64,000 bases of DNA, from positions 36,331,264-36,395,263 of the forward strand of contig CM046298.1 in NCBI GenBank assembly GCA_025267735.1. Direction: 5' to 3'. Of the stretch, positions 11,526-22,075 are shown piece after piece. Under the pieces are notes generated by a model. It did no database searches and was not told where the DNA came from. It worked only from the letters and a program-made list of their open reading frames with translations. How positions within the stretch are numbered: position 1 is the first letter of the stretch; each line of letters starts with the position of its first letter. The position numbers and the translations under genes are program-made. The stretch is from Mactra quadrangularis (lineage: Eukaryota; Mollusca; Bivalvia; Venerida; Mactridae).

Positions 11526-13856
11526 GTATGTATATTCGAGTTATTATACCAATTTTAAGCGTTTTTTACCATTACTTATAGCAGTATACCGTATCTTGCA
11601 ACATAGTCTGAAATCTACTCAAATTCTACATATTTTTGGCAAATGTGAGACATTGTGTCTAAACTAAGCCTTTCATTTTGACTAATGTTTTATAAGTAAA
11701 ATATTACAAATAACTGATGTTTGATGATATCTAACATTGGTGGAATGTATTCAATTCGGAAAGCATATTTTATAAATCAAATTTAGCAGAAAATCAAGAC
11801 AGCAACCTCCTGTTTGTCATTTTTGAAGTGATGTGATATATAAATTTACTTAACCAATTACTTAAGTCATCTTTGAATACGGTGTCGAAAACATCTGTTA
11901 GTCTGCATTAAATGGGCAAATGTCAAAATATTTGGAAATAGTTTTATATTCTGAATTTTAGTCGATAGTTCTTTTATTGGTTTATTCAGAAAAGTTACAT
12001 TCGAATCTATGCTGACAATAGTTCGTAGTTTCTTAGAAGCCATGACGATGTAAAAGTAATCGTAATGATTACTGGCTCTTAAACGATTTACATCATATTA
12101 AGATCCTATGTTCAAACTGTTTTTTGCAGTCACCAAATGGATGTTCAGACCAGTGTAAAGACTGGGAGACGTGTGATATCACTAGCGGATTGTGTGTTAC
12201 AAACGGTAATTTTCTCCTCAGTTTTCAAATTTTAGAAGTCATATCACTTTTTTCAGTAAACCTATATAAGCAGTTTTCATGAACACATTGCATGTTCAAA
12301 TGCTGCCGGCAAAATTTAATATATTTATAAACATTAACTAAATAAGTAAAACGATCAGCGCATCATGTTTAAGATATTATTATCGTGTTCCTACGTTATC
12401 TCTATGCTGTTTTATCAACTCAATTAGTTTTACCAAGACAGTCAAGTTGTTTTCTAAACTACGTGCTTATTCTAACAACTACTACAGGAGTCCGCGATTG
12501 CATTGACGATCACAATATTACTATCAAAAAAGTGAGGAAAGAATCAAACGAAAGTAAATCATATGGAAACGGTAGGTGTCATCACATCTCACCAAACAAA
12601 CAGGTCTTAATAGCAATAAGTAGTAATAGTAATAATAACAGTAATATTGTGTCATCACATGTCAACTGACAAAAATGTATTACTAGTTAAATTAGTCATC
12701 TTGGATTGATTTTGATAATGTCTTATCCCTGGATCATTTTTCTACTTATGTCTCTCACAATGCATTTCTTTTGAACAAATAATTACATAATTGTGCACCT
12801 ACTTATACAAATGATGGTTTTGGTTCTGTTCTTTCAGAGTGTGGACCTTTTCACGGAGATGCCACGTTTACACAGATCGTTGGTAACATGAATGACACAG
12901 GCGCTCTCAAACGTGTTCAAGTGAATAACTCGATCCAAGAAACTAAATGTCTTACGAACGGGTTGTGGAGTCGTACACTTAAGTATAATAGTAAGATTTT
13001 GTTTAAAAAATGTTGTAATTGCTGAACGTGTGTTCATAGACATGAAAATAAATCTTTCATGTTATTGTATTCGTAATCATCTTGCTATCGAACAATGTCA
13101 ACTTTATCTACATAAAGTAGTTAATCTTATTAGTTTCGAACTCCTTAGCTCCTGCGCTCCTGAGCATCTGTTAGATTAGAATCAGACTATTGAAACGTAT
13201 TAAATTTGTATCCTTCATTTTAGTAGATTGATGTTTTCTTTTACATTCGCATGCAATAATAATTACTCTTACATGACACAACTTTGTAAGGAACTACACT
13301 CTTAAGTATTCATTTACATACAATATACATATATATATATATATATATATAACCATATTATTATATATATTGAAACCAACTATATGAAATTATGCCCCTC
13401 AAGTCGGTCTTATATATGGGCCCCGTAGGTGGTCGTATGTCTAAATATATATACTACGGGGCCCATATATAAGACCTACTTGAGGGGCATAATTTCATAT
13501 AGTTGGTTTCAATATATGCAACTATGTACACATGTATTGAACATTTCCAAACGACAGACCTAAGGGGCACTAAGTTATGTATATCAACTATATATTTAAT
13601 TTCAAAATAGGTGACTTCAATATGACAAGAAATGTAGTACCCCATAAAAATTATACACATTAATGGGGCATATACCATTCACTATTAAAACCGCCTTATG
13701 CACACTATTTCAGTAGGGTACCCTACACCCCCCTACATCATTTAAAAGGTGCTAGAATTGCGAGGTCTGATATATGCCCCGTACGAAATATCGACCCCAC
13801 AAGTATGGTTTCAAATAGACCGATACCCCGTAGATGGTCATATGTATATATATATA

Positions 13857-13953
<97 letters not shown>

Positions 13954-16900
13954 CCATAACTGAAGTCATGCTTACGATTATCGCCAGCCATAAATTGAAC
14001 GATAAAACTTTCAATCAAATTAGAGAGTCTATACAAAGGAATGTAAAACATATCAAGAACAAAACAAAAGAGCACCCCCACAAACTCAAACTTTTCAAAC
14101 TTTTGTTATCAAGTGCACACCATAAACAAATAACGAAAATGAGAATCTAAAGAGGTCTCTGATGATTCTTCACTAACTGTCAGGCGATTTGATGGGTAAA
14201 ATTAACGATGGCACTCGTGTTATAGCTAGGTCACCAGATCCATTTGCGAGAATAAAGACACGATTCAATAAGACGCCTGCTAATTCACAAATTATTGTAA
14301 ATGTCATACACTCATAGGCGATAGTGTCAGTAATACGGTCAATAAATGGTAAGGTCGGTGCCGTTAATGCGACTATTTGCAGTATAGTTGAACCAATGAC
14401 ACTGGTATTATTAATATATAAATTACGTATTTAACCACTGATTTTTATAAATTCATTGTTTCGAAAGTTGCATATTAAATCTATCACGGTGAAAGTGTGA
14501 CTCAGATACATGTATTAGAGAGGGTAATGAAATGTTATTTCTATTGTGAATAATTATTTAACTAACAGTTAATGTTTTATTTTCAATAGAGATGGCAAAT
14601 ATCGCATTAAACAAACAAGCTGAGTTGTCGTCAACGCGCAGTCCGAGTAGTGGTGCTTTGCTAGGGATTGATGGTATCAAATGTCAAGACTTCTTTAATC
14701 ATCCGTGTTTTCACACTATGGTAGAAATTAATCCATGGTGGATGGTTGACTTAGCCAATGACTGGCTGATTATTAAATATGTTATTTACAATCGTCTCGA
14801 TAATGGGAATAGTAAGTATCTGTTGTCAAATTTTAGTTTTACAACATTCACTAGTATGTACATGTAGTTGTATTACCTTATCAGTACTTGTATTGGTTTA
14901 ACATGGCTTTGTATAAAAGTTTGTTTGTTTGTTTGTGTTTTACGGCGCACCAACACAAAAAGGTCATATCGCGCCGATTGTTTAAAAGCCATTGTGCATT
15001 TAACTTGTGATTAAACAAAAAATGCAATGGTTGAAACAGATCCCTAGTTCCGGCTCAAACCTCAGTTACGTTAGTTCAATGCATTTTCATTGTTATGAAA
15101 GAATTATCGCATGAAATCGTTTATCTTCAAGTATTGCTCCAGGGTTTCTCTGTTAAACGATTTATCAAGTTAATAGCTTTAGTAATTAAATAAACATTGC
15201 TCGAAAGCGAAGCTCATTTTTGCTCATTCATAAGTTTCGTAGCTACAATGTTTTGTCTGATATCTCATACTAAAACTAGTGCATTTTTAAGTGTGAATGC
15301 CACATGTTTGAAAGTGTTTCGTGCCTAACCATGTAAAACAGTTTTGATACAAAGAGATAACACAATATAATTGAAAGTAAGCTTGCAGGCGACCTGTTTC
15401 ATGCATTATATAGCGACTTTACTGGCATACGCATTATCTAAGCTTCAGTCGAGAAATATGACATAAAAGACTGCTTAATTAAAGATTTGACAGCAGTATT
15501 GCTTTAGTTTCCGTTGTTTATGAGTATATTAGATTTGTTTCGTATTACAACCATAGATATATTTTATATTTGTAGATATCAGAGCTCATGATATTGAGAT
15601 CAGTTTTGGGCATAGCGCGGATGTATTGATAGTGGAAGATTTCATTGCTGGAGTACTACCGGATATTTATAATAAGACTCTAACACCGGCGTTGTCAACC
15701 AGATATGTTAAAATTTTAATCAGATCGACAAATCCTTCTTCCATCTTACATCTATGTGAAGTAGAGGTGTATGGATTTCGAAGTAAGTAAATTAAATGAA
15801 TTAATAATTCATTAAGTGGACTAATTAAAGCTTTGATTATTATTGTTTCAACTAGATGCATACTATTTGGTGATTCTACTACTTGTTATTATTTATTTAC
15901 ATTAGTGAAATTTAAAAGTTGAAACAATTAAATTATTCATCATCTTCATATCACAGTTCAGTGCTTTAGACATGAGCTGTTTCTAGTTTATTATAATATT
16001 TACACTAGTCACATGTGTTAAATTAAAAAAAATTAAATAAATAAATAAATAAGTTTATGATAGAATATGCACGACAATAATCTGGCCATTATTATATTTT
16101 AAGCAGATACTAATATACAAGAGCGTACCTCATCAGTTGAATGTTTCTACCGTTAGCACAGAAGGATAAACCGTATATTACTCATACTCTACACACATGT
16201 ATTTATTTTAAGGTCTTTTGCTCAAACCAAGCTTATCAAATTTTACCTCTGTTTTGAGGATATGCTTTTAATTTTAAGTGTTAATACTGCCTTTAATGTG
16301 ATTTTTGTTCATTTTTCGGTAAAGAAAACACACTTGAACATACTTATATGCTTGAAAATTCATAACTTCTTTTAATAACTATTGTTGCTGGTTCTTAAAA
16401 CGTCTTGCATAAATCCTGAAAAACTAAGGCTTTGCCACTGCGCCGCTGAAATGTTATATTACGATATAGACTCAATATAGAATTTAATTTGCACAATTTA
16501 CTCCGATCATTCACAATACTGTATTCGATGTCAAAACTAGTCAGTAAATTAACTTTACATGTATAATGTATTCATGCACTATCATTTGCATCAAGCTCGG
16601 GTAAATAAAGTTTGAATTAAAATGTGTATTACAAAAAAATTTGTAACGAATTGATCAAATGATAGTTATTGTATTATATACTACGATAAAAATAACTGGT
16701 CCTTTATTTGCTGCATTATTTAAGAGAAGTATCATTCAATTTTATAACAGCCTTCACAATAAAAGACAAGTATATAGTTTTATATATTTCTTATTTGCAG
16801 ATGTGGCATTGAATAAGCCATCGGAACAATCTTCGATTCTTGATGGGTTATCCTCGAATTTGGCAGTTGATGGTGATACAAATCCAGTAATGAGCACAGG

Positions 16901-18076
16901 ACGGACATGTTTCCATACTGATGAGGAATCCAATCCTTGGTGGCTCGTCGATTTACAAGATTTATTCTACATTTCACGAATCGTTATTTATAATCGAAAC
17001 GAAGACCTATGGGGTAAGTTACTAAATTTTGTGTACATGGCTCTTTATATCTTGCTGTAACACACCAAAATTATGTAACATGACGAGTACTGTAATATTT
17101 CTTCTTCCGAAAGCTTCACGACTTAAAAAGTTGTATTCTCTAGTATCAGAAAGTACCTCATGTATAATATTTTTAAACTAGAAATAGGCTTAAACGTGTG
17201 TATATATGATTCATATATTTAGTACTGGATGGTGAAATAGTGCACTAAATCTTTTAGTATTTTATACAGTTTTTAATACCATTGGGTTCCTGGTAAATAC
17301 ACATAAAGTATCAAACTTGTTTTTAGTTGTTCTGCACAACATTATATCGTCACTGATATATTAGTACAAGTTGTGACAGAATTTGAAATACATTACGCAT
17401 TATATGTCAAGAGAAAATGCAGAACCCGGGTCTATAGCGCAGTAAATAGGGCGTCGGGATTTCTAATCTACGGTCCCGAAAGGAAGTCGAGTTCCAATTC
17501 CACCAAGAAATCTTAGTTGAATACGCTGGTCGTCGTACATTAAGCTTCATTGTGTTTGCACGGCGTTAAATCCATTATAAAAAAGCATTCGAGTATTAGG
17601 AGAAAGTACAGAAAAACCACTGTTTGTTCAAACAGATTAAAATGGCGACTTGTCTATCGAATGTTATACTGATGTAACGGAACTAAGATTAATTGCAGGG
17701 AGCCAAGACTAACACTATCGGTAACTCTAAGTTATATTTCATGATTTCACATTCGCTGCATTATAATCATATTATATGTAACGTAAAAACGGTAATTGCC
17801 CTACTAGATAAATTAAGTAAGTACGTAAGTTTGGATGATAAACTTGTTTTGTTTTTAGGTCTCAGAGCTCATGACATCGAAGTGCATTTTGGGTACGACA
17901 GGTCAACATTATTTCTGGTTGAATTCATCCAAGGAGTATTACCAGATGTATACACCAAGGACTTTACATTAGATATACTTACACAATTTGCTAAACTATC
18001 GATAGTTTCGATGCATGGTCAAGTTGATTACTTTCATTTGTGTGAAGTAGAATTGTATGGGTATCCTGTGAGTTGA
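11223..18076 (+). CDS. Secreted multidomain F-type lectin (PAN-like/EGF-like/sushi-like/FTL/FTL), 8 exons
   Basis: Exons: 11223-11525, 12130-12205, 12488-12571, 12838-12990, 14590-14811, 15576-15782, 16801-17013, 17859-18076. Together they give 1476 nt, 491 residues plus stop. All introns are GT-AG. The first is phase 0 and the other six are phase 1. Order: signal peptide (1-17); PAN/apple-like region with cysteines 31, 49, 53, 59, 71, 79, 89; cysteine-rich EGF-like segment (106-123); charged linker (128-154); sushi-like remnant (156-205, ending C-L-T-N-G-L-W-S); F-type lectin 1 (207-348); F-type lectin 2 (350-491). Each FTL has the N-P-W-W-x-V-D-L core and a C-terminal H-L-C-E-V-E block. The family binds fucose through an H-X26-R-X-D motif, seen as H247/R274/D276 in domain 1. 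There is no membrane anchor, so a secreted fucose-recognising protein is likely. The start is the ATG in frame with the signal peptide; an upstream non-coding exon cannot be excluded. No AATAAA was found within 250 nt of the stop. Confidence 0.87.
12130..12990 (+). CDS. Exons 2-4: EGF-like segment, linker and sushi-like remnant
   Basis: Exon 2 (12130-12205) gives a compact C-x3-C-x5-C-x6-C segment (C106-C123), like half an EGF module. Exon 3 (12488-12571) is a hydrophilic linker with one cysteine (C131) and Asn/Ser/Lys-rich sequence. Exon 4 (12838-12990) starts E-C-G-P and ends C-L-T-N-G-L-W-S-R. This resembles the first and third cysteines and the N-G-x-W block of a sushi/CCP domain, but the second and fourth cysteines are absent. 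It is either a degenerate sushi module or a separate small fold. Confidence 0.5.
13365..13516. repeat. Foldback element in intron 4 of the F-type lectin gene
   Basis: Near-perfect palindrome of about 150 bp; the arms begin ATATATTGAAACCAACTATA and pair for about 60 bp around a 'gtggtcgtatgtctaaa' loop. Part of the arm ('ccccgtagatggtcatatg') recurs at 13826-13844 beside the AT microsatellite, so the intron was built from copies of one element. Confidence 0.75.
13845..13951. repeat. (AT)n microsatellite
   Basis: Almost pure alternating A and T for about 100 bp. Open frames of Tyr-Ile repeats here are meaningless. A shorter AT run lies at 13327-13350. Confidence 0.9.
14590..15782 (+). CDS. Exons 5-6: F-type lectin domain 1 (intact H-X26-R-X-D motif)
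   Basis: Residues 206-349 in two phase-1 exons, 14590-14811 and 15576-15782. H247 and R274 are separated by exactly 26 residues and D276 follows, matching the fucose-binding triad of the family. The next basic residue, R282, is one position further away than the usual X4 spacing. The domain ends with L-C-E-V-E-V-Y-G. The intron falls just after the R-x-D motif, as it does in domain 2. Confidence 0.85.
14934..14989. mobile_element. SINE tail fragment in intron 5 of the F-type lectin gene
   Basis: 'gttttacggcgcaccaacac' followed by 'aaggtcatatcgcgcc' resembles the SINE tail seen elsewhere. Head and body are missing. Confidence 0.45.
16801..18076 (+). CDS. Exons 7-8: F-type lectin domain 2 (R-X-E variant)
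   Basis: Residues 349-491 in exons 16801-17013 and 17859-18076. H387 and R414 keep the X26 spacing, but the acidic partner is E416 with D417 next to it (R-N-E-D), so the strict R-X-D motif becomes R-X-E. R422 sits at the same offset as in domain 1. It ends L-C-E-V-E-L-Y-G-Y-P-V-S and stop. The lower match to domain 1 outside the core suggests an old duplication rather than a recent one. Confidence 0.85.
17424..17574 (+). mobile_element. tRNA-derived SINE, plus orientation, intron 7 of the F-type lectin gene
   Basis: Begins with a degenerate A box (TATAGCGCAGTAAATAGGG), has a B-box relic (GAGTTCCAATTCC) and ends with CACGGCGTTAAATCCA, the complement of the tail in the minus-strand copies. It is shorter than the 280-bp copies. 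Confidence 0.65.
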
Positions 18077-18620
18077 GAAGCTATTGCTGTTAGATGAGGA
18101 GAAATTCCATGCCCAAATATAGTTGAAAGAGGTGGTTCATCAAAGAAACTAATAGCATGATGATCAATATTGTTGTTTTGCTGACAAATCAAATTCTACA
18201 ATATTTTTTGTTTATAATTATTACATATGCTTTCAAAAGTAGTACGTCACACTGAAACATTAATTTTTATTACCTAATGCTCTATATAAATGTCAATTTG
18301 CCATTTTTAACTGTTTTTCAACTATTCTGAGTGAAACCGGATTAAACCTGTTATGTTTTACTGCGCAACGCCACTGCGCATGAAATAGTTTTGACTGTTG
18401 CCCTCGCGTGCGAACTGTTGCCCTCACGTGCGAACTGTTTCATAGAGTGAAGTGCCAAGGGAAGTAACCGCATTAAAAAAAACCTCCAAGCGTCCAATGA
18501 GCGAGATCATTGCAAGCGTCTTAAGAGTTACCAAACGAAAAGTAGAAAAAAAGTAAATTCTGTAGAAAATATCTACGATATGTCGCGGTTTGAAGACATT
18601 GAAGTACATTAGGTAATAAA
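18077..18620. other. Downstream flank of the F-type lectin gene
   Basis: Contains the probable 3' untranslated region, although no clear AATAAA was found. A short tandem duplication at 18399-18438 repeats 'gttgccctcgcgtgcgaact' with one change. Confidence 0.45.
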
Positions 18621-18764
18621 ACACTTATTGCATGGGTGCTTGGGGAACAGTCAAAACTATTATCTCTCGGTATCAGGGACAACATTTAGAACTGTTGCCC
18701 GAGGCCGTTGGAAATAGTTGGAAAATAGTTTTGACTGTTCCCCAAACACCCATGAAATAAGTGT
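18621..18764. repeat. Foldback element, about 144 bp
   Basis: The left arm ACACTTATTGCATGGGTGCT through 'aacagtcaaaactat' is matched by the inverted right arm ending 'cccatgaaataagtgt'. The arms are about 39 bp. A piece of the same arm ('gaaatagttttgactgttg') also appears at 18383-18401. Confidence 0.7.
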
Positions 18765-19790
18765 ATAATATTATATTCCAGCTTCATGTATATTATATTT
18801 ATTCTTAAAATGTTAAAATCAATTTATGATTCAAGCTAAAAAACTTGTTCGTTTTATAAAGCAAAATCAACAAAAATGGCCTTCCTATAGACATACAGTT
18901 ATGAATACTTGATCAAACAATTTAACCTACTGTAACATATGGCTTGGAAATATTCGGGTATAAAAATGTGGATACTTAAAACAACAAGTTCATTACGATC
19001 ATCTAACAAATGATCAAAAAGAAAGAGGCACTCCGATATACAGTCCTGCAAATAAGTTACGATGAATTAGAAAGATACATGCGTATCACGCTTTAATCTA
19101 AATGATCAGTTTTTGGTAAAGATAATTAACAAAAAATAACTCGACAAACTTATCCCAACAACGTAACTATAGTATGATCAACTAGAATAATACATTTAAA
19201 TGGTATAACTATATTAAAATGATGCTAAACATTAACAACAGTCGCTATTCTTACATATGGAGAAGGTCATAACATAAATGATAAAACAGTGTAACAAAAA
19301 TAATTTTACATTGATAAAACAAACACTGATAAATCATTTTAAGCAAAACAATACTCAAATGGAAGTTCATCAAGAAGTACTAAGTGTATCATAAATATTA
19401 ACTTAAGTGTATATCTACAGAAACTTTCACCGTCACAAAGAGTCAACGTTTTCTATTTTGCGTATAGTCAACCATAGGCACCCAAAAGAAGTTGATATAT
19501 TGAGCTTAAACTTGGCGAGTAATCTATCTAATTGGACCTTCATATTTAAAGAGTATGCAAGGGGAAATAACTGATTGATATAATGTCCCTTATTATATTA
19601 GTGAAAAACATTCAATAATATTTCCTTCTTACTGTGAATTAGTTCATCGATTTCTGACCTAAAAATATATATGAGTTTTTTCAGGAGGCTATTGCCATGT
19701 TTAAAAACTATGGTTCCAGATCCAGTTGATTTTAAACACTAAGCCATATTGTCCTGTAGCCTATTCAATTACCCCGAACGTTTCGTAACA
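18765..19790. other. Intergenic, no recognised content
   Basis: AT-rich sequence. I see no splice-competent frames, RNA genes or clear repeats. Confidence 0.45.
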
Positions 19791-19810
19791 TTCCGTTACG
19801 TTAAGGTCGG

Positions 19811-19930
19811 AGCAACTCAATCCAAATACAACTCAACCCGAGACAACTCAATCTCCTACTAACGGGTTGATTTGTCCTAACTTTGGGTTGAGTTATCCAC
19901 GGGTTGAGTTGTCTTCAGGTTGAGTTGTCC
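19811..19930. repeat. Clustered inverted 10-mers (CAACTCAA / GGTTGAGTT)
   Basis: The left half has three CAACTCAA words and the right half has three GGTTGAGTT words, so the block can fold in several registers. It sits next to CCGTTACG (19793-19800) and CCGTAACG (19935-19942), which also pair. Confidence 0.55.
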
Positions 19931-20075
19931 CGTATCCGTAACGTTTGCTAACAGTCGTTAGCACATAGCATTTTCCCCTCGTCCAATCAGCTGTCGAGGA
20001 TTGTTGATAGTAGACATGTACTATATTGTATAGTATAGAAGCGTGTTGAACTTGGGGAAAATGCTGTGCTAAGCC

Positions 20076-20170
20076 AGTTAGATTATGTTTTCATTTTACT
20101 ATAAGGTTCAGTGCTCGGGGCTCCGCCCCTCGCACTAAACCTTATAGTAAAATGAAAACATAATCTAACT
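20076..20170. repeat. Foldback element, 95 bp
   Basis: Perfect arms of about 33 bp (starting AGTTAGATTATGTTTTCATT) around a GC-rich loop with GCTCGGGGCTCCGCCCCTCGC. An outer pair, 19960-19981 against 20054-20072 (TTAGCACA-AGCATTTTCCCC), suggests it sits inside a larger inverted-repeat element. Confidence 0.7.
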
Positions 20171-20233
20171 AATACTTATTGAACACGCTGCTGGTATAAA
20201 ACGTTAATATTAACCTGGTGCAACCCTGATACA

Positions 20234-20724
20234 GGGGGCCGACTTGATTTGCCCGGGCAGCTTAAACCGGCGTACGCCGAAACAGAAACGGGCACCGGCG
20301 ATTCGCTTTATTTGCTCCGAGATTGAGCCGGGTCAACCAACCGGCGCACGCCGAATGCGCCGGTTTCGTTTGAGCAGCTAGCGGCGAACGTGTGACAAAT
20401 ATGGCTAAAAAGGGACAAGGGAAACCATTATAAAAATTTACTAAGATTATGGACAAAATACTAATTGATGTGTTCAATAAAACTCTCTTACGCGTCATTT
20501 GTGTAAGAGTAATATTACAATTACACATTTTACTCGCCAGGTCTTCACGAATTTAAAATTTTAACTACTGATATGGATTTATTTACACACGCTGCTTAAA
20601 ATGCGACCGTCTGCAACAGTAATTAGTTAGCCGGAACGCTTGATTCATATTTCACACCGGGGCGAGCCGATCTCCGATCGGCTAACGCCGGTTCGTAAGC
20701 CGCCCGGGCAGATCAATCGGCCCA
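20234..20724. mobile_element. Inverted-repeat element with GC-rich ends
   Basis: The left end (GGGCCGACTTGATTTGCCCG, then GGCAGCTTAAACCGGCGTA) pairs with the right end, which reads GCCGGTTCGTAAGCCGCCCG and then GGCAGATCAATCGGCCC. Arms are about 45 bp and imperfect. A 3-bp AGG flank on each side is possible but weak. The GC content contrasts with the surroundings. Confidence 0.55.
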
Positions 20725-20746
20725 GGTTCTTCTTTTGGTATCACTG

Positions 20747-20790
20747 TGGCATGGTCGAGTGGTTAAAGTCTGCCAGTGGTCGAGTGATTA
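20747..20790 (+). repeat. Degenerate tRNA-like A-box duplication
   Basis: 'ggcatggtcgagtggttaaa' is followed 25 nt later by 'ggtcgagtgattaaa', a doubled Ser/Leu-tRNA-like D arm with no B box. Probably a dead SINE head. Confidence 0.35.
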
Positions 20791-21044
20791 AAACGATATT
20801 GGGGTGCATCGTCGGTAACCGCAGTACTTTCTTCCGTTACATCTCCATAACGCAGCATAGCGGAGTAAAGTATCATGGTATAACTGACGATGATTGGTGT
20901 GATAATCTAACGCTAACCAGATAAAGATTTTAAGCCAATTCCTCGAGTGCACCCTCAATTTGCGAGGGATTTACCAAGAAATAGACAAATAATTGCATGT
21001 AAATCGAGAGCTTTATACGAACTTCATAGTTTCATGAAGTCATC

Positions 21045-22075
21045 ATGTTGTCTGGTTAAAAGTTGAAAGTGCGCCAGGCAAAGCAGAATAATGGCGGCGT
21101 CCGATGCATTGTACAAGGTATCAGATAGTTCTGTTTTCAAAATTTGGCTTAAATCAAAGGAACTTATCAAGAATGACATTGATACCTCATTTTTTGTCTT
21201 AAGTTACAGTTACATGTATGCTAAATAAAATATCTGGAATTCTTACGAAAAATAGTTAACGCCCGATTCGTGTCTACTTTGCAGACATGGTTTTTGGTTA
21301 ATTGTTCGCTAAATTTAAGTGCACACAGAAAATTGACTTCGAATGACTTAAATAGTACCGAGCTCCTGCCATCGTCAGAAAATGTGTATACAAAAAAGAG
21401 AAAATCAAATTAAATTTTGTAGTCCACAGATGCCTTTGTTGGCGTCGCCATAATTAATAATTAATAGTAGTAAGGGACAGGTAATCCAGACTAGTTATGA
21501 AATAACGTTTTTCATTTCATTCAGAACACCTGGACCACTTATTGAATAAAAATCATTAGTTATTCCTAGTGAATGACCGCGGAGGTCGATCACTAATGCT
21601 TAGTCTGGATAACATGTACCACTATCGTTATCGCGTCAGGCAAACCGCCATCACGGCAGCCTCCTCAGTTATTATTCAGGTATTACGTTTTCTTAATCTT
21701 GAATGGTCATTTGCTGACGATTGTTACTTTAGTAGGGGTTCTTACTATATAGGTCATTCGATTTCGATTTTTCTGATTACACGTATATTTAGCGAATGAT
21801 TAAAAAAACGTGTCTCAAGTGAACACAATTCGGACGTGGATTAGTCTTGTTAGAATTTCGGATACTTTATTTAGCATAAATGTAACCAAACATCTAAATA
21901 AACGAATCCTCTGTAATTCTTGTACAATAATCCTTTGATTTAAGTCTGTGTAGTGAGAAATGTTCATTCGAAAACATAATTATCCAATACCTTATTCATT
22001 ACATCGGGCGCGGCCATTATCATGCTTTGCCTGACGTACTTTTACCTGTCAAAGTACGACTGGGAACCAGACAAA
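21045..22075. mobile_element. About 1-kb inverted-repeat element (degenerate)
   Basis: The left arm 21045-21126 (GTCTGGTT, CCAGGCAAAGCA, TAATGGCGGCGTCCGATG) is the imperfect complement of 21985-22075 (CATCGGGCGCGGCCATTA, TGCTTTGCCTG, AACCAGAC). The right arm has about 20 extra bases. An internal palindrome at 21555-21600 surrounds GACCGCGGAGGTC. No transposase frame is visible and target duplication could not be fixed. Confidence 0.5.

Noticed and set aside
13860..14081. Frame with a long Tyr-Ile run
   Set aside because: Pure (AT)n microsatellite.
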